From Roseateles sp. (GTDB lineage: Bacteria; Pseudomonadota; Gammaproteobacteria; Burkholderiales; Burkholderiaceae_C), in the NCBI GenBank assembly GCA_019234295.1, contig JAFALK010000008.1, positions 1-61,916 on the forward strand: DNA of 61,916 bases, in the 5' to 3' direction. The translations under genes and the position numbers were made by a program. Positions 1 through 9,690 of the stretch are shown piece by piece. The notes beneath the pieces are model-generated. The model saw nothing but the letters and a program-made list of their open reading frames with translations, made no database searches and was not told where the DNA came from. Position 1 is the first letter of the stretch; each line of letters starts with the position of its first letter.

Positions 1-38
1 ACATCCAGACCGACGAAGAACTTGATACGCTCGTCCAT
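1..38 (-). CDS. IS110-family transposase, 5' end only
   Basis: Only the first 13 codons lie in the window; the gene runs off the left edge on the minus strand. The peptide MDERIKFFVGLDV is the usual start of IS110/IS1111-type transposases, where the Asp of the GLDV stretch is the first acidic residue of the DEDD (RuvC-like) catalytic site. A Shine-Dalgarno AAGGAG sits about 8 bases upstream of the ATG (bases 36-38). IS110 elements move by a site-specific, RNA-guided mechanism and often lack clear terminal repeats, so I cannot place the element's end here; it should lie somewhere between 39 and about 120. The call rests on 13 residues only. Confidence 0.65.
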   Translation of the reverse strand, partial: MDERIKFFVGLD

Positions 39-120
39 GGCTCGTCTCCTTCTCTTGCGTCTGGCCCGTCCAGTCGCATGTGGCTCGGCACACCTAGGTG
101 CGCAACCCACGTTACCGGAG

Positions 121-239
121 ACGAGCCTCTTACGCCTTGCTAGCAGCCATGATGTCTAGCAGATCGAGACCGCGTTCAGCCGCGCCTTCCGCCGCGAGTT
201 CGGCCTTCCGCCAGCGTCCTGGCGCAAGCAGCGTGCCGG
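121..239 (+). pseudogene. C-terminal scar of an AraC-family regulator
   Basis: In one forward frame this stretch encodes the classic end of the second helix-turn-helix of AraC/XylS regulators (FSRAFRREFGLPPASWRK at about 178-231). The same frame has a TAG at 157-159, no start, and no recognisable N-terminal part; the bases before it still look like a degraded AraC helix region. It lies next to the IS110 transposase 5' end, so the rest of the gene was probably lost when the element inserted or through a linked deletion. The frame continues through the pentanucleotide tract and stops at 363-365. It is a dead fragment, not a gene. Confidence 0.65.
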
Positions 240-240
240 C

Positions 241-300
241 GCACAGCACAGCACAGCACAGCACAGCACAGCACAGCGCATCGCATCGCATCGCATCGCA
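241..300. repeat. Pentanucleotide tandem repeats in the acylase leader
   Basis: Seven copies of GCACA (241-275) are followed by a GCGCA unit and four copies of TCGCA (281-300). The tract lies 63 bases before the start codon of the S45 acylase, in its probable 5' untranslated region or between promoter and ribosome binding site. Such tracts change copy number by slipped-strand mispairing; a five-base unit here would alter leader length or promoter spacing. Confidence 0.8.
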
Positions 301-362
301 TGCGCATCGCAGCGGGAGTTTTGTGCCTCACAATCGCGGCCACCAAAAACGAAGGGGACGCG

Positions 363-2456
363 ATGAGGCGCTTGATGCGTTGGCTGGGCTATGGCCTGGC
401 ACTGGTGTTGCTAGCCGCTGCTGGCTTGATCGCCTGGGACCGGCTGCAGCAGCCGCTCGAGCCGGACGCACAGGCGCTGATCCATCAGGCCGCGCAATAC
501 AAGGCCCGCATCCAGCGCGATGAGTTCGGCGTGCCGCACATCAGTGGGCCGCGAGACGTAGACGTGGCCTATGGCCTGGCCTGGGCCCACGCCGAAGACG
601 ATTTCGCCACCATCCAGGAGGTGCTGCGCGCTACGCGCGGCACGCTGGCCGCCGTGAAGGGCAAGAGCGCGGCGCCGACCGACTACCTGGTCCAGCTCTT
701 CGGCGTGTGGGACGCCATCCAGGCCCACTACGAGACAGACCTGCCCGCCGATGTGCGCGCCGTCATGCAGGCCTATGCCGACGGCCTCAACCACTACGCG
801 GCCCTCCATCCCGACCAGGTCGAGCGCGGCACGCTGCCGATGACGGGCCGCGACATCGCCGCCGGTTTTGTCTTCAAGTCGCCCTTCTTCTTCGGCATGG
901 AAGACCAGCTCCGCCGGCTCACGGCCGCGCCCAAGTCCGAGGCGCCGCCGAAAGGCTCGAATGGGCTCGCCGTGGCGCCCTCGCGCTCGGCCGACGGCGC
1001 AACCCGCCTGCTCGTCAACTCCCACCAGCCCTACACAGGCCCGGTCGCCTGGTACGAGGCCGTGCTGGAGAGCGGCGAAGGCTGGCATGTGGCCGGCGGC
1101 TTCTTCCCGGGCTCGCCCTTCATGCTGCACGGCCACAACGAGCACCTCGGCTGGGCCCACACCGTGAACAAGCCCGCCAGCCTGATCACGATCTACAAGC
1201 TCACGCTCAAGCCCGACGACCCCGACCAGTATCTGCTCGACGGGCAGTGGCGCAAGTTCGATGCGAGCGAGGCTGCGCTGCGCGTCAAGCTGCTCGGCCC
1301 GCTGGCCTGGACTTTCCACCGCCAGATCCTGCACTCGGCCCACGGCCCGGTCCTGAAGACCGACAACGGCGCCTACGCCTTGCGCTGGGCCGGCATGGGC
1401 GAGGTGACGCAGGCCATGCAGTACTTCCGCGAGGACAAGGCGCGCAATCTGGACGAGTGGAAGGCCGCGCTCGCACTCAACGCCGTGCCCAGCCTCAACT
1501 ACATCTACGCTGACGAGAAGGGCCACATTGGCTTCGTCTACAACGGCAAGTATCCGGACTTGCCGCCGGATCTGGATGTTGGCAAGGACCTGCCCGGCGA
1601 CCAGTCGGCCCTGATCTGGCATGGTTACCTGCCGGCCAGCCGCGTGCCGCAGGTCTGGGACCCGAAGTCGGGTTTCGTCTTCAACAGCAACCACACACCG
1701 CTGCACGCCACCGGACCGCAGGACGATTTGCAGGAAGGCGACTTCCCGAAGAGCATGGGGCTGGAGACCCACATGAACAACCGCGCGCTGCGAGTGGAGG
1801 AAACCTACGGGACCGACACCGCCATCACGGCCGAGGCCTTCGAGCACTACAAGTACGACCTGCGCTACAGCCCCCAGTCCGAGGTCGTCGCCCTGGTCGA
1901 AGAACTGCTGGCGCTCAAGAGCGCCGACCTCACGCCCGCGCAGGACCTGCTGCGCCGCTGGAATCGCAGCGCCGACCAAGCCAGCAGGGAAGCGCCCATC
2001 GTGCTGCTCACGGCCTACAAGGTGCTGGCCTACCACGGTCCACGCCTGATGGCCGCCGAGCCAGCGCTGCGCCAGAGCATGGTCGAATTGCAGAAGAGCT
2101 TCGGTCGGCTCGATCCAACCTGGGGCGAGGTGAACCGGATCCGCCGCGGCAGGGTGGACCTGGGCATCGACGGTGCGCGCGACACCTATCGATCGGTCTG
2201 GGGCGAGCCCGCCGCGGACGGTCGGCTCAAGGCCAATGCGGGCGACACCCTGATCATGTTCGTCGAGTGGGACCGCAACGGCCGGCTCAGCTCGCGCAGC
2301 GTCCACCAGTTCGGCAGCGCAACGCTGGACGTCACCTCCCCGCACTACGCCGACCAGACGCCGCTCTTCGTCAACATGAAGACCAAGCCGGTGCTGTTCA
2401 CGCAGGAACAGTTGGCCGGCCATGTGCGTGCAGACTACGCGCCGGGAACTCGTTAG
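363..2456 (+). CDS. S45-family penicillin/acyl-homoserine-lactone-type acylase
   Basis: Ntn-hydrolase amidase of peptidase family S45 (697 aa), normally exported to the periplasm and cleaved by autocatalysis into alpha and beta chains. An uncleaved hydrophobic helix spans about residues 7-25, so the protein may stay membrane-tethered. The nucleophile that would become the first beta-chain residue is Ser199 in KGSNGLAVAP, and the downstream SHQPY and GHNEHLGWAHT stretches fit the family's core. I start at the ATG at 363 because GAAGGGG lies just before it; an upstream in-frame ATG at 300 would put extra residues before the membrane helix. Substrate (beta-lactam side chain, acyl-homoserine lactone or other amide) cannot be read from sequence. 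The leader carries the pentanucleotide tract. Confidence 0.85.
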   Translation: MRRLMRWLGYGLALVLLAAAGLIAWDRLQQPLEPDAQALIHQAAQYKARIQRDEFGVPHISGPRDVDVAYGLAWAHAEDDFATIQEVLRATRGTLAAVKGKSAAPTDYLVQLFGVWDAIQAHYETDLPADVRAVMQAYADGLNHYAALHPDQVERGTLPMTGRDIAAGFVFKSPFFFGMEDQLRRLTAAPKSEAPPKGSNGLAVAPSRSADGATRLLVNSHQPYTGPVAWYEAVLESGEGWHVAGGFFPGSPFMLHGHNEHLGWAHTVNKPASLITIYKLTLKPDDPDQYLLDGQWRKFDASEAALRVKLLGPLAWTFHRQILHSAHGPVLKTDNGAYALRWAGMGEVTQAMQYFREDKARNLDEWKAALALNAVPSLNYIYADEKGHIGFVYNGKYPDLPPDLDVGKDLPGDQSALIWHGYLPASRVPQVWDPKSGFVFNSNHTPLHATGPQDDLQEGDFPKSMGLETHMNNRALRVEETYGTDTAITAEAFEHYKYDLRYSPQSEVVALVEELLALKSADLTPAQDLLRRWNRSADQASREAPIVLLTAYKVLAYHGPRLMAAEPALRQSMVELQKSFGRLDPTWGEVNRIRRGRVDLGIDGARDTYRSVWGEPAADGRLKANAGDTLIMFVEWDRNGRLSSRSVHQFGSATLDVTSPHYADQTPLFVNMKTKPVLFTQEQLAGHVRADYAPGTR

Positions 2457-2593
2457 CGCTTCTGCAAGCTCCCTGACGGCGAAATCTTTATTACAGGTCC
2501 TACAGTCGGCACGGCAGTAGTCAGGTATTCAAAGCCGGACTCGCCAGAGCCCGGCGCATTGGCAAGCATTTCCCATACCAAAGAGGAATCACC

Positions 2594-4141
2594 ATGCTCG
2601 GGAACTTGAGGATCGGCCCACGCCTTGCCATAGCTTTTGCGGGCGTCTTGTTGATGCTCGTGATCGTGGCCGTGACGGGCTTTGTGGGCGTCGGGCAAGT
2701 CCACGCGGGGCTGAAGACGGTCTACGAAGACCGTACCGTCTGCCTGGGCCAGCTCGGCGAGATCGACCACCTGGCGCAGCGCACCCGCATCCTTCTGTCC
2801 GACGCCATGGAAGCCAAGGCGCCGGACGAGGTTCAGCGCCAGTTGACCGAGCTCGACACGGGCCTGCAGCGCAGTGATCAGGTCTGGAAGGACTACACCT
2901 CGACCTACCTAACGCCTGACGAGCAAAAGCTAGCCGACGTCTTCGTCCCGGCCTATCAGGCATTTGTGCGCGATGGTGTGCAGCCGCTGCGCGAGGCCGT
3001 GCGCAGCAGCCAAGCGGAACTGGCGGGCAAGATTTATCACGAAAAGCTCGTACCGCTATCAGCGCCGGCCGTCGCGTCATTGGGTAAATTGATTCAACTG
3101 CAGATCGACGTGGCGCGCGAGGAGTACGAGAAGGCCAATGCCACCAAGGCCTCGGTGACCTGGACGACGGCCATCCTCAGCACGCTGGCGCTCGTCGTCG
3201 GGATCGCGCTGGCGGTGGTCATCTCGCGCTCCATCACAGTGCCAATCGGGCAGGCGGTGCATGTGGCCAAGGCGGTGGCAGGCGGCGACCTCAGTTCCGA
3301 GATCGTCGTGCAGGGCAAGGACGAAACGGCGCAATTGCTCGAATCGCTGCGCGAGATGACCGCAGGCCTGGTGGAGATAGTGTCCAAGGTGCGCAACAGC
3401 TCCGACTCCATCGCCACCGGCTCAGCCGAGATCGCCACGGGCAATGCCGACCTGTCCCAGCGGACCGAGGAACAGGCGTCCAACCTCGAGCAAACCGCGG
3501 CGTCGATGGAGCAGATGAACGCCACGGTGCGCAGCAATGCGGAATCGGTGCGCCAGGCTGGCGAGCTGGCCGCAAGCGCTAGCGGCGTGGCCGGCAAGGG
3601 CGGCGAGGTCGTGGGCCGCGTGGTCTCGACCATGGAGGAGATCACGGCCAGCTCCAAGAAGATCAACGACATCATCGGCGTGATCGACGGCATCGCCTTC
3701 CAGACCAATATCCTCGCCCTGAACGCCGCAGTGGAAGCCGCGCGCGCTGGCGAGCAGGGTCGCGGCTTCGCGGTCGTGGCCGGTGAGGTGCGTACCCTGG
3801 CCCAGCGTAGCGCCCAGGCCGCCCGCGAGATCAAGGCCTTGATTGCCCAGAGCGTGGAGACGGTCGAGCGCGGTTCCAGCCTGGTCGACGAGGCTGGGTT
3901 GACCATGGGCGAGATCGTCAACCAAGTGGAGCGCGTGGCAGCCATTGTGAATGCCATTGGCACTGCGACGAACGAGCAGATGCAAGGCATAGGCCAGGTC
4001 AGCGAGGCCGTGACCCAGCTCGATCAGGTCACACAGCAGAACGCAGCGCTGGTGGAGGAATCAGCCGCGGCGGCCGAGAGCCTCAAGCACCAGGCAGCCA
4101 GTCTGGCCGAGGTGGTGCGGGTCTTCAAGCTCAGGGCCTGA
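2594..4141 (+). CDS. Methyl-accepting chemotaxis protein
   Basis: Transmembrane chemoreceptor of 515 aa that signals through CheW/CheA. Order: first membrane helix at about 11-31, a periplasmic four-helix-bundle ligand domain (4HB_MCP type), second membrane helix at about 192-213, a HAMP linker, then the long cytoplasmic coiled-coil signalling domain. The conserved hairpin tip is intact ([20 protein letters not shown]). There is no CheR-binding pentapeptide of the NWETF type at the C-terminus, so adaptation would depend on other receptors. AGAGGAA precedes the ATG. It converges with the HD-GYP gene; only 31 bases separate the stops. The ligand is unknown. Confidence 0.95.
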   Translation: MLGNLRIGPRLAIAFAGVLLMLVIVAVTGFVGVGQVHAGLKTVYEDRTVCLGQLGEIDHLAQRTRILLSDAMEAKAPDEVQRQLTELDTGLQRSDQVWKDYTSTYLTPDEQKLADVFVPAYQAFVRDGVQPLREAVRSSQAELAGKIYHEKLVPLSAPAVASLGKLIQLQIDVAREEYEKANATKASVTWTTAILSTLALVVGIALAVVISRSITVPIGQAVHVAKAVAGGDLSSEIVVQGKDETAQLLESLREMTAGLVEIVSKVRNSSDSIATGSAEIATGNADLSQRTEEQASNLEQTAASMEQMNATVRSNAESVRQAGELAASASGVAGKGGEVVGRVVSTMEEITASSKKINDIIGVIDGIAFQTNILALNAAVEAARAGEQGRGFAVVAGEVRTLAQRSAQAAREIKALIAQSVETVERGSSLVDEAGLTMGEIVNQVERVAAIVNAIGTATNEQMQGIGQVSEAVTQLDQVTQQNAALVEESAAAAESLKHQAASLAEVVRVFKLRA

Positions 4142-4172
4142 GCCTTAGTGCCTGAGCCTGAGCGCCAGAGCC

Positions 4173-5411
4173 TCATCGCCAGAGGGTCTCGAGGTACTCG
4201 AAATTCCAGGTCTTCGGGTCCTCGCGGCCGATGATGCGGTCGCTGCCATCGCTCAGGTCGATCAGCTTGGGCTGCACGGGCGCGCAGGCACGTATGGAAT
4301 AGAAGACCTTGACCCGTGGCGCCAACAGGTTTGCCGCGCTCTGATTCACAACGACGGCCAGGCGCTGCGACTCCAGCCGCACCAAACTGCCCACAGGGTA
4401 GATGCCCAGACTCTTGACGAAGGCCTGGAACACCAGGGGATCGAAATGTCCCTGCCACTGGGCCATTCGCTGCAGTGACAGCGAGGGGTCCCAGCCGGCC
4501 TTGTAGACACGATCGGAGGTAATGGCGTCGTACACGTCGCAGACGGCGCCCATGCGCGCCAGCAGGCTGATCTGGTCGCCCTTGAGCTTGCGTGGATAGC
4601 CCGAGCCGTCCACCTTCTCATGATGATGCAGGCAGACGTCCAGCGTGGAAGTCGGCACGGCAGCGCTGGCGCGCAGCAGTTCGAAGCCGCGCTCCGGGTG
4701 CAGCTTGATCACGGCGAACTCGTCGTCGCTGAGGCGGCCCGGCTTGTTCAGCACATCGGCCGGCACCAACATCTTGCCCACGTCATGCAGGAGGCCAGCC
4801 AGTCCAGCTTCGCGGGTCTGGGCCTCGTCCATGCCGAGCTGGCGGGCCAGGGCGACCATCAGCGCGCACACGGCCACCGAATGCATATAGGTGTAGTCGT
4901 CGCTGGTCTTGAGTCGCGCCAGACTGATCAGCGCCGCCCGATTTCGCGCCACCGAGTCGGCCACCTCCTGCACCACCGGCAAGCATTGCTCGATATTGAC
5001 GGCGCGGCCCATGCGCACCTCATTGAACAGCGAGACGACCGCCTGGCGCGAACGGTTCATCACCTGGGTCGCGCGCTCGAGCTCCTCGGCCAGCTCGACA
5101 GGGACCGTGTCTGAAAACGTCGCCTCCTCTTCATCGGCCGCGAGCGGCTCGCCGGCCACCTCTGGCACCTCGGCCATCTTGGCCACCTCAGCCACCTCGA
5201 CCTCGGCGGCCGGATCGCCCTGCGCCACATCGGCGCCCCTGCCCACATCGATCCAGATGCCGGGCACGCCGCTCCTGAGCAGCGCCTCCAGATCGGCAGG
5301 ATCGCGCAGCAGGAAGCGGGTTTTCCAGAAGGGGTGAGAGAGCCACGGTCCCTCCAGAGAATGGAGGAACATGCCCAGCCGGGCATGGCGGGTCAAGATC
5401 TTCTTCAGCAC
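4173..5411 (-). CDS. HD-GYP domain cyclic-di-GMP phosphodiesterase with DUF3391
   Basis: Predicted c-di-GMP phosphodiesterase of about 412 aa. The N-terminal DUF3391 begins [20 protein letters not shown], a low-complexity acidic linker rich in E and A follows, then a full HD-GYP domain with LLHDVGK (the HD pair) and [12 protein letters not shown] (the GYP signature), so catalysis is likely intact. I start at GTG 5409-5411 because that is where family homology begins; the open frame extends to an ATG at 5483, but those codons run through the perfect hairpin at 5471-5494 that terminates the upstream cytochrome gene. A C-terminal tail of about 60 residues follows the catalytic domain. Confidence 0.88.
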   Translation of the reverse strand: MLKKILTRHARLGMFLHSLEGPWLSHPFWKTRFLLRDPADLEALLRSGVPGIWIDVGRGADVAQGDPAAEVEVAEVAKMAEVPEVAGEPLAADEEEATFSDTVPVELAEELERATQVMNRSRQAVVSLFNEVRMGRAVNIEQCLPVVQEVADSVARNRAALISLARLKTSDDYTYMHSVAVCALMVALARQLGMDEAQTREAGLAGLLHDVGKMLVPADVLNKPGRLSDDEFAVIKLHPERGFELLRASAAVPTSTLDVCLHHHEKVDGSGYPRKLKGDQISLLARMGAVCDVYDAITSDRVYKAGWDPSLSLQRMAQWQGHFDPLVFQAFVKSLGIYPVGSLVRLESQRLAVVVNQSAANLLAPRVKVFYSIRACAPVQPKLIDLSDGSDRIIGREDPKTWNFEYLETLWR

Positions 5412-5470
5412 TTGGCGAGTATCGCCCCGGCTGCCCAGCAGGCTGCGCTGCGTGACCAATCCGCAACGAC

Positions 5471-5494
5471 AAGAGGCCCTCACAAGGGCCTCTT
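5471..5494 (-). terminator. Hairpin terminator after the cytochrome c4 gene
   Basis: A perfect 10-bp inverted repeat (AAGAGGCCCT and its complement) around a 4-base loop lies 22 bases downstream of the cytochrome c stop codon on the minus strand. The run of T after the stem is poor (GTCGTT), so its intrinsic strength is uncertain. It separates cytochrome c4 transcription from the HD-GYP gene. Confidence 0.7.
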
Positions 5495-5515
5495 CTTCGG
5501 TGATTCCGGCAGCGC

Positions 5516-6160
5516 TTACTTGCCGTGGAAGCGCGACTCCGGCACCGTGGCCAGCTCACTGGGCAGGCTGGAGATGTAGTTCGCCAGTTCTTGCAGATCC
5601 TCGTGGTTGAAGTCCTTGAGCTGGCCGGCCATGATGGCGTTGTCGCGGCCCACCAGCGGCTTGGCGCTCTGGTAGGACTTCATCACAGCGAAGAGGTAGT
5701 CGGCATGCTGACCGGCGAGTTTGGGCTCGGCGCCGGTCAGGGGCTTGCTCAGGTTGGCGCCATGGCAGGAGGTACAGGCGCCCTTTTCGATCATGGCCTT
5801 TACCTTGTCGCTCGGCTGCACGTCCGGGGGAACGGCGGCGCCCTTGCCGAGTTGCTCGTAGAAGGCGGCCACGTCGGCCATGTCGGCCTCGGTCAGCGAG
5901 CCGGCGATGCCGCGCATGGTCGGGTGCTTGCGGTCGCCCTTGGCGTATTCGCCGAGCGCGGCCACCAGGTACTTGGCGTTCTGCCCCGCGATCTTGGGCA
6001 CCTTGTAGACCTCGGGGAAGCTGGCCTGGTAGCCGGGGATGCTGTGGCAACCCTGGCACATGGCGACCTTGCCCTTGCCGGCTTCGGCGTTCTGGGCAAG
6101 AGCGGAGCCGGCGCCAAAAACAGCAGCCAGCGCGAGTGAAATCTGCAGCAGTCTCTTCAT
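5516..6160 (-). CDS. Diheme cytochrome c4
   Basis: Periplasmic electron-transfer protein of 214 aa with a Sec signal peptide (about residues 1-22, cleavage after ALAQ/ALA) and two class I cytochrome c domains, each with a heme site: CQGCH in the first half and CTSCH in the second. The two-domain layout and length fit cytochrome c4, which usually passes electrons to cbb3- or aa3-type terminal oxidases. The start at 6158-6160 gives a clean signal peptide; the much longer open frame upstream is non-coding. It diverges from the MoxR gene, with 96 bases between the starts, and ends at a perfect hairpin. Confidence 0.93.
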   Translation of the reverse strand: MKRLLQISLALAAVFGAGSALAQNAEAGKGKVAMCQGCHSIPGYQASFPEVYKVPKIAGQNAKYLVAALGEYAKGDRKHPTMRGIAGSLTEADMADVAAFYEQLGKGAAVPPDVQPSDKVKAMIEKGACTSCHGANLSKPLTGAEPKLAGQHADYLFAVMKSYQSAKPLVGRDNAIMAGQLKDFNHEDLQELANYISSLPSELATVPESRFHGK

Positions 6161-6256
6161 GGTCCCGAGGGTTCTCTTTGTAAAGGCTGGCGGATTATTG
6201 CACCGCCTATACTGACTTTTCGCCCTGCTTCCCCCGGCCCTCTCCCCGTAGAAACC

Positions 6257-7111
6257 ATGAAATTCCAAGGTTCGGACCAGTACGTCGCCACCCCCGACCT
6301 GATGCTCGCCGTCAATGCCGCGGCCACGCTGCAGCGCCCCTTGCTGATCAAAGGTGAACCTGGCACCGGCAAGACGATGCTGGCTGAGGAGGTCGCCAAG
6401 GCCCTGGACATGCCGCTGCTGCAGTGGCACATCAAGTCCACTACCAAGGCCCAGCAGGGCCTCTACGAATACGACGCCGTGAGCCGGTTGCGCGACAGCC
6501 AGCTCGCCGATATCGAAGGTTCGGCCAAGGTTCGCGACATCGAGAACTACATCGTCCAGGGCGTGCTGTGGCAGGCCTTCGATTCCGAAGTCCCGGTCTG
6601 CTTGCTGATTGACGAGATCGACAAGGCCGATATCGAGTTCCCCAACGACTTGCTGCGCGAGATCGACCGCATGGAATTCCATTGCTACGAGACGCGCAAG
6701 ACCATCAAGGCCCGGCATCGGCCCCTGGTCTTCATCACCTCCAACAACGAGAAGGAACTGCCGGACGCCTTCTTGCGCCGCTGCTTCTTCCACTACATCA
6801 AGTTCCCTGACGCCGAGACCATGGCCCGGATCGTGGACGTGCACTTCCCCACACTCAAGAAAGACCTGCTGGCCGCTGCGCTCAATAGCTTCTACGACGT
6901 GCGCAACCTGCCCGGCCTGAAGAAGAAGCCCAGCACCTCGGAGCTCATCGACTGGCTCAAACTCTTGCTGGCCGAGGACATCCCCGTGCACGCCCTGCAG
7001 GCCAAGGACGAGAAGGTCACCATCCCGCCGCTGGTCGGCGCACTGCTCAAGAACGAGCAGGACCTGAGCCTGTTCGAGAAGCTGGTGTTCATGCAGGGGC
7101 GCAATCGATGA
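6257..7111 (+). CDS. MoxR-type AAA+ ATPase
   Basis: AAA+ ATPase of 284 aa in the MoxR/CoxD class, chaperone-like enzymes that work with VWA-domain partners to mature or assemble other proteins. Walker A GEPGTGKT lies at residues 33-40, Walker B LLIDEID at 116-122, with a sensor-1-like ITSNNE and an arginine-finger region (FLRRCFFHYIKFP). It is the first gene of a dense run; its stop overlaps the next start by 4 bases (ATGA). The CoxE-like VWA gene three positions downstream is the expected partner, as in other MoxR/VWA loci, although here two unrelated genes lie between them. Confidence 0.93.
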   Translation: MKFQGSDQYVATPDLMLAVNAAATLQRPLLIKGEPGTGKTMLAEEVAKALDMPLLQWHIKSTTKAQQGLYEYDAVSRLRDSQLADIEGSAKVRDIENYIVQGVLWQAFDSEVPVCLLIDEIDKADIEFPNDLLREIDRMEFHCYETRKTIKARHRPLVFITSNNEKELPDAFLRRCFFHYIKFPDAETMARIVDVHFPTLKKDLLAAALNSFYDVRNLPGLKKKPSTSELIDWLKLLLAEDIPVHALQAKDEKVTIPPLVGALLKNEQDLSLFEKLVFMQGRNR

Positions 7112-7698
7112 GCCTTTGCCAACCCGTCGAGCTGAGCGGTACACATGCGCGGCTGCTTCCTCTCTCCCCCGCTCACGAGATCGGCCTGCAGGACGCCTGC
7201 TGCGATGGCGACCTCTGGAAGCTCTGGTACACGCGCGTTCCTGCCCCGCATGAAGTAGCGGCCGAAATCCAGCGCCGTCTCGGCCTCCAGGCCCAGGCCA
7301 GCATGCTGCCCTTCACGGTGCTGGACGCGGCCGGCCGCATCGTCGGCATGACCAGCTTCATGAACATCGACAACGCCCACCGCCGCGTCGAGATCGGCTC
7401 CACCTGGTATGCGGCCAGCGTGCAGCGCAGCCCGCTCAATACGGAGTGCAAGCTGATGCTGCTCAAGCACGCCTTCGACGACCTCGGCTGCATCGCCGTT
7501 GAGTTCCGCACCCATCGCCTCAATCAGCAGAGCCGCCGCGCCATCGAGCGCCTGGGCGCCCAGCTCGACGGCATCTTGCGCTCCCACATCCGCGGCCCGG
7601 ACGGCACCTTGCGCGACACCGCCGTCTACAGCATCACCGCCGCCGAATGGCCCACCATACAGACCCATCTGCAATGGCTGCTCGCAAGACCGCGCTGA
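7108..7698 (+). CDS. GNAT-family N-acetyltransferase (RimJ/RimL-like)
   Basis: Cytosolic acetyl-CoA-dependent acyltransferase of 196 aa. The fold is shown by the central strand and acceptor segment (FTVLDAAGRIVGMTSFMNID), the RVEIGSTWY strand and the LMLLKHAFDDLGCIAVEFRTH stretch in two parts, followed by the N-Q-x-S-x-x-A-I-x-R-L-G-A helix that closes the acetyl-CoA site. It resembles the RimJ/RimL group, which acetylates protein N-termini or small amines, but the substrate is not readable. Start overlaps the MoxR stop (ATGA); its last 25 bases overlap the next gene, which suggests translational coupling. Confidence 0.88.
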   Translation: MSLCQPVELSGTHARLLPLSPAHEIGLQDACCDGDLWKLWYTRVPAPHEVAAEIQRRLGLQAQASMLPFTVLDAAGRIVGMTSFMNIDNAHRRVEIGSTWYAASVQRSPLNTECKLMLLKHAFDDLGCIAVEFRTHRLNQQSRRAIERLGAQLDGILRSHIRGPDGTLRDTAVYSITAAEWPTIQTHLQWLLARPR

Positions 7699-9680
7699 AA
7701 CCGTTTGACGTTGAGGCGCTCTGGGAGCTCGATCGCATTGGCGTTCCCAGCCTCTCGCCCGACGGCGCCCAGGCCGTCGCCTCGGTCACGCGCTACTCGA
7801 TGGCGGACAACCGCGGCGCGAGCAGCCTGTGGCTGTTCTCCACACTCGGCGGCGAGCCGCGCCGCCTCACCTTCGCCGGCGACAAGGACGGCCAGCCGCA
7901 ATGGAGCCCCATGGGAGACCAGATCGCCTTTATCGCGCGTCGCGAGCAGCAGGGCGAGAAGGACGAGGAACCCCAGCTCTACCTGATCGCCCCCGACGGT
8001 GGCGAGGCCCGCGCCGTCGCCCCGGTGGCCACCGGCATCGAAGCCTTCAAATGGTTCCCCGACGGCAAGCGCATCGCCTTCATCTCCTGGGTGTGGCCCG
8101 AGCTCAAGGGCGCGGCCGCCCAGGCCCGGGCCATGAAGGAGTTCCGAGCCCGCAAGGAGAGTGGCTACGTCACGAGCGAGGCCAGCTATCGCTGGTGGGA
8201 CCGCAGCCTGCCCATGGGCCGGGTGCCGCACCTGCACGTGCTGGACCTCGCCAGCGGCAAGGTGCGCGACCTGTTCGAGGGTCGCGATCTCGAGCTCACG
8301 CGCAGGGATCCCGATGCGAACTGCTTCGACATCTCGCCCGACGGGCGGCGCATCGTCTTCTCCTTCGACCCCGCCGCCGAGAAGCGCTGCGACGATCGAT
8401 TCGCCCTCGGCGAGATCGAGGTGCGCGCCGGCGGCCGCCACCGCACCCTGCTTCTCGACAAGGACTGGGATTTCAGCGCCCCGCGCTACAGCCACGGTGG
8501 CAGCCATCTGGCCTTTCTCGCCAGCCACCAGGGCCTCAAGTCCACCATGCCCACCCAGCTGGCCGTGCTCGACCAGAAGGGCCGCTGGGCGGTTTTCTCC
8601 GAGGCCTGGGACCAGGCCGTCAACGCCCCGCTCCTCTGGACCGAGGACGACGAGGCCGTGCTGTTCAATGCCGAAGAAAAGGGCCGCCGCCACCTCTGGC
8701 GTTTTGACCTCGCCCTGCGCCAGGCCGACGTCGTCTTCGAGGGCGGCAACGCGACGAGCTTCGCCGCCGGCGCCGGCGTGGTCGTGGTCAACCACGACCG
8801 CCTCACCCACCCGCCCCGCCTCTCGGCCCTTGTCGGTGATGTGCAACCGCAGCGCATGGAGAGCTTCAACGACGAGCTACTGGCCCGCCACCGCTTCGGT
8901 CCCCACGAAGAGACCTGGATCAAGGGTGCGCAAGGCGATCCGGTCCAGCTCTGGCTCAACTACCCACCCGGCTTCGATCCGAAGAAAAAGTTCCCGCTGC
9001 TGCACCTGATCCACGGCGGCCCGCACACCGCCTTCGGAGACAGCTGGCATTGGCGCTGGAACCATCAGGTCTTCGCCGCCCAGGGCTATGTGGTAGCCAG
9101 CGTCAACTACCACGGCTCTTCAAGCTTTGGTTATGCCTTCCTGGACTCCATCACCCACCGCTGGGGCGAGCTGGAGCTGCAGGACGTGCAAGCTGCCACG
9201 AGCGCGCTGCTGAGGAAGCCCTGGGCCGACCGCAAGCGCGTTTTCGCGGCGGGCGGCTCCTACGGCGGCTACATGGCCGCCTGGATGAACGGCCACGTCA
9301 AGCCAGGGCGTTATGCCGCCTACATCTGCCACGCCGGCTGCTTCGACTGGCAGGCCATGTTCGCCGACGACTGCTACAGCGGCCACGCCCGCGAGCTCGG
9401 CGCCTGGTACTGGGACGATCCGGCCAAGATCGCCGCGCAAAGCCCGCACGCCTTTGCCCGCCACATGAAGACGCCCACCCTCGTCATCCACGGCGCCCAG
9501 GACTACCGCGTGCCCGACGCCCAGGGCCTGGCCTACTACAACACCCTCAAGGCCCGCGGCGTCGACGCACGGCTCCTGTGGTTCCCCGACGAGAACCATT
9601 GGGTGCTCAAGCCGCGCAACAGTCGGCTCTGGTACGGCGAGTTCTTCAGCTGGCTGCGGCGCCACGGTGGTGCCGGATAA
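7674..9680 (+). CDS. S9-family prolyl oligopeptidase-like serine peptidase
   Basis: Serine peptidase of about 668 aa with an N-terminal beta-propeller (WD40-like/DPP-type repeats such as LSPDGAQ and FDISPDGRRIVFSF) and a C-terminal alpha/beta-hydrolase domain. The catalytic triad is visible: Ser529 in GGSYGGYM, Asp610 in HGAQDYRVP and His642 in DENHWVL. No signal peptide is seen, so it is probably cytosolic and acts on short peptides. I start at ATG 7674 (MAARKTALKPFD); an in-frame ATG at 7647 would add nine residues and overlap the acetyltransferase more. Neither has a strong ribosome binding site, consistent with coupling to the upstream gene. Confidence 0.93.
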   Translation: MAARKTALKPFDVEALWELDRIGVPSLSPDGAQAVASVTRYSMADNRGASSLWLFSTLGGEPRRLTFAGDKDGQPQWSPMGDQIAFIARREQQGEKDEEPQLYLIAPDGGEARAVAPVATGIEAFKWFPDGKRIAFISWVWPELKGAAAQARAMKEFRARKESGYVTSEASYRWWDRSLPMGRVPHLHVLDLASGKVRDLFEGRDLELTRRDPDANCFDISPDGRRIVFSFDPAAEKRCDDRFALGEIEVRAGGRHRTLLLDKDWDFSAPRYSHGGSHLAFLASHQGLKSTMPTQLAVLDQKGRWAVFSEAWDQAVNAPLLWTEDDEAVLFNAEEKGRRHLWRFDLALRQADVVFEGGNATSFAAGAGVVVVNHDRLTHPPRLSALVGDVQPQRMESFNDELLARHRFGPHEETWIKGAQGDPVQLWLNYPPGFDPKKKFPLLHLIHGGPHTAFGDSWHWRWNHQVFAAQGYVVASVNYHGSSSFGYAFLDSITHRWGELELQDVQAATSALLRKPWADRKRVFAAGGSYGGYMAAWMNGHVKPGRYAAYICHAGCFDWQAMFADDCYSGHARELGAWYWDDPAKIAAQSPHAFARHMKTPTLVIHGAQDYRVPDAQGLAYYNTLKARGVDARLLWFPDENHWVLKPRNSRLWYGEFFSWLRRHGGAG

Positions 9681-9690
9681 TCGATCAGTC

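Noticed and set aside
98..523. Forward frame running across the pentanucleotide repeat into the acylase
   Set aside because: Low-complexity Ala/His/Ser/Arg-rich product, no start signal; it is an accidental frame through the repeat and the AraC scar.
411..2423. Long open frame on the minus strand opposite the S45 acylase, and similar long antisense frames elsewhere (for example opposite the RND pump at 39179-42262, and at 19318-22509 and 22623-25250)
   Set aside because: They mirror the strong third-position GC bias of real genes on the other strand, have no family resemblance and no ribosome binding sites. The forward genes carry clear catalytic motifs.
5412..5483. Longer HD-GYP protein from an ATG at 5483
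   Set aside because: The added 24 residues match nothing in the family and would be encoded by the terminator hairpin of the cytochrome gene.
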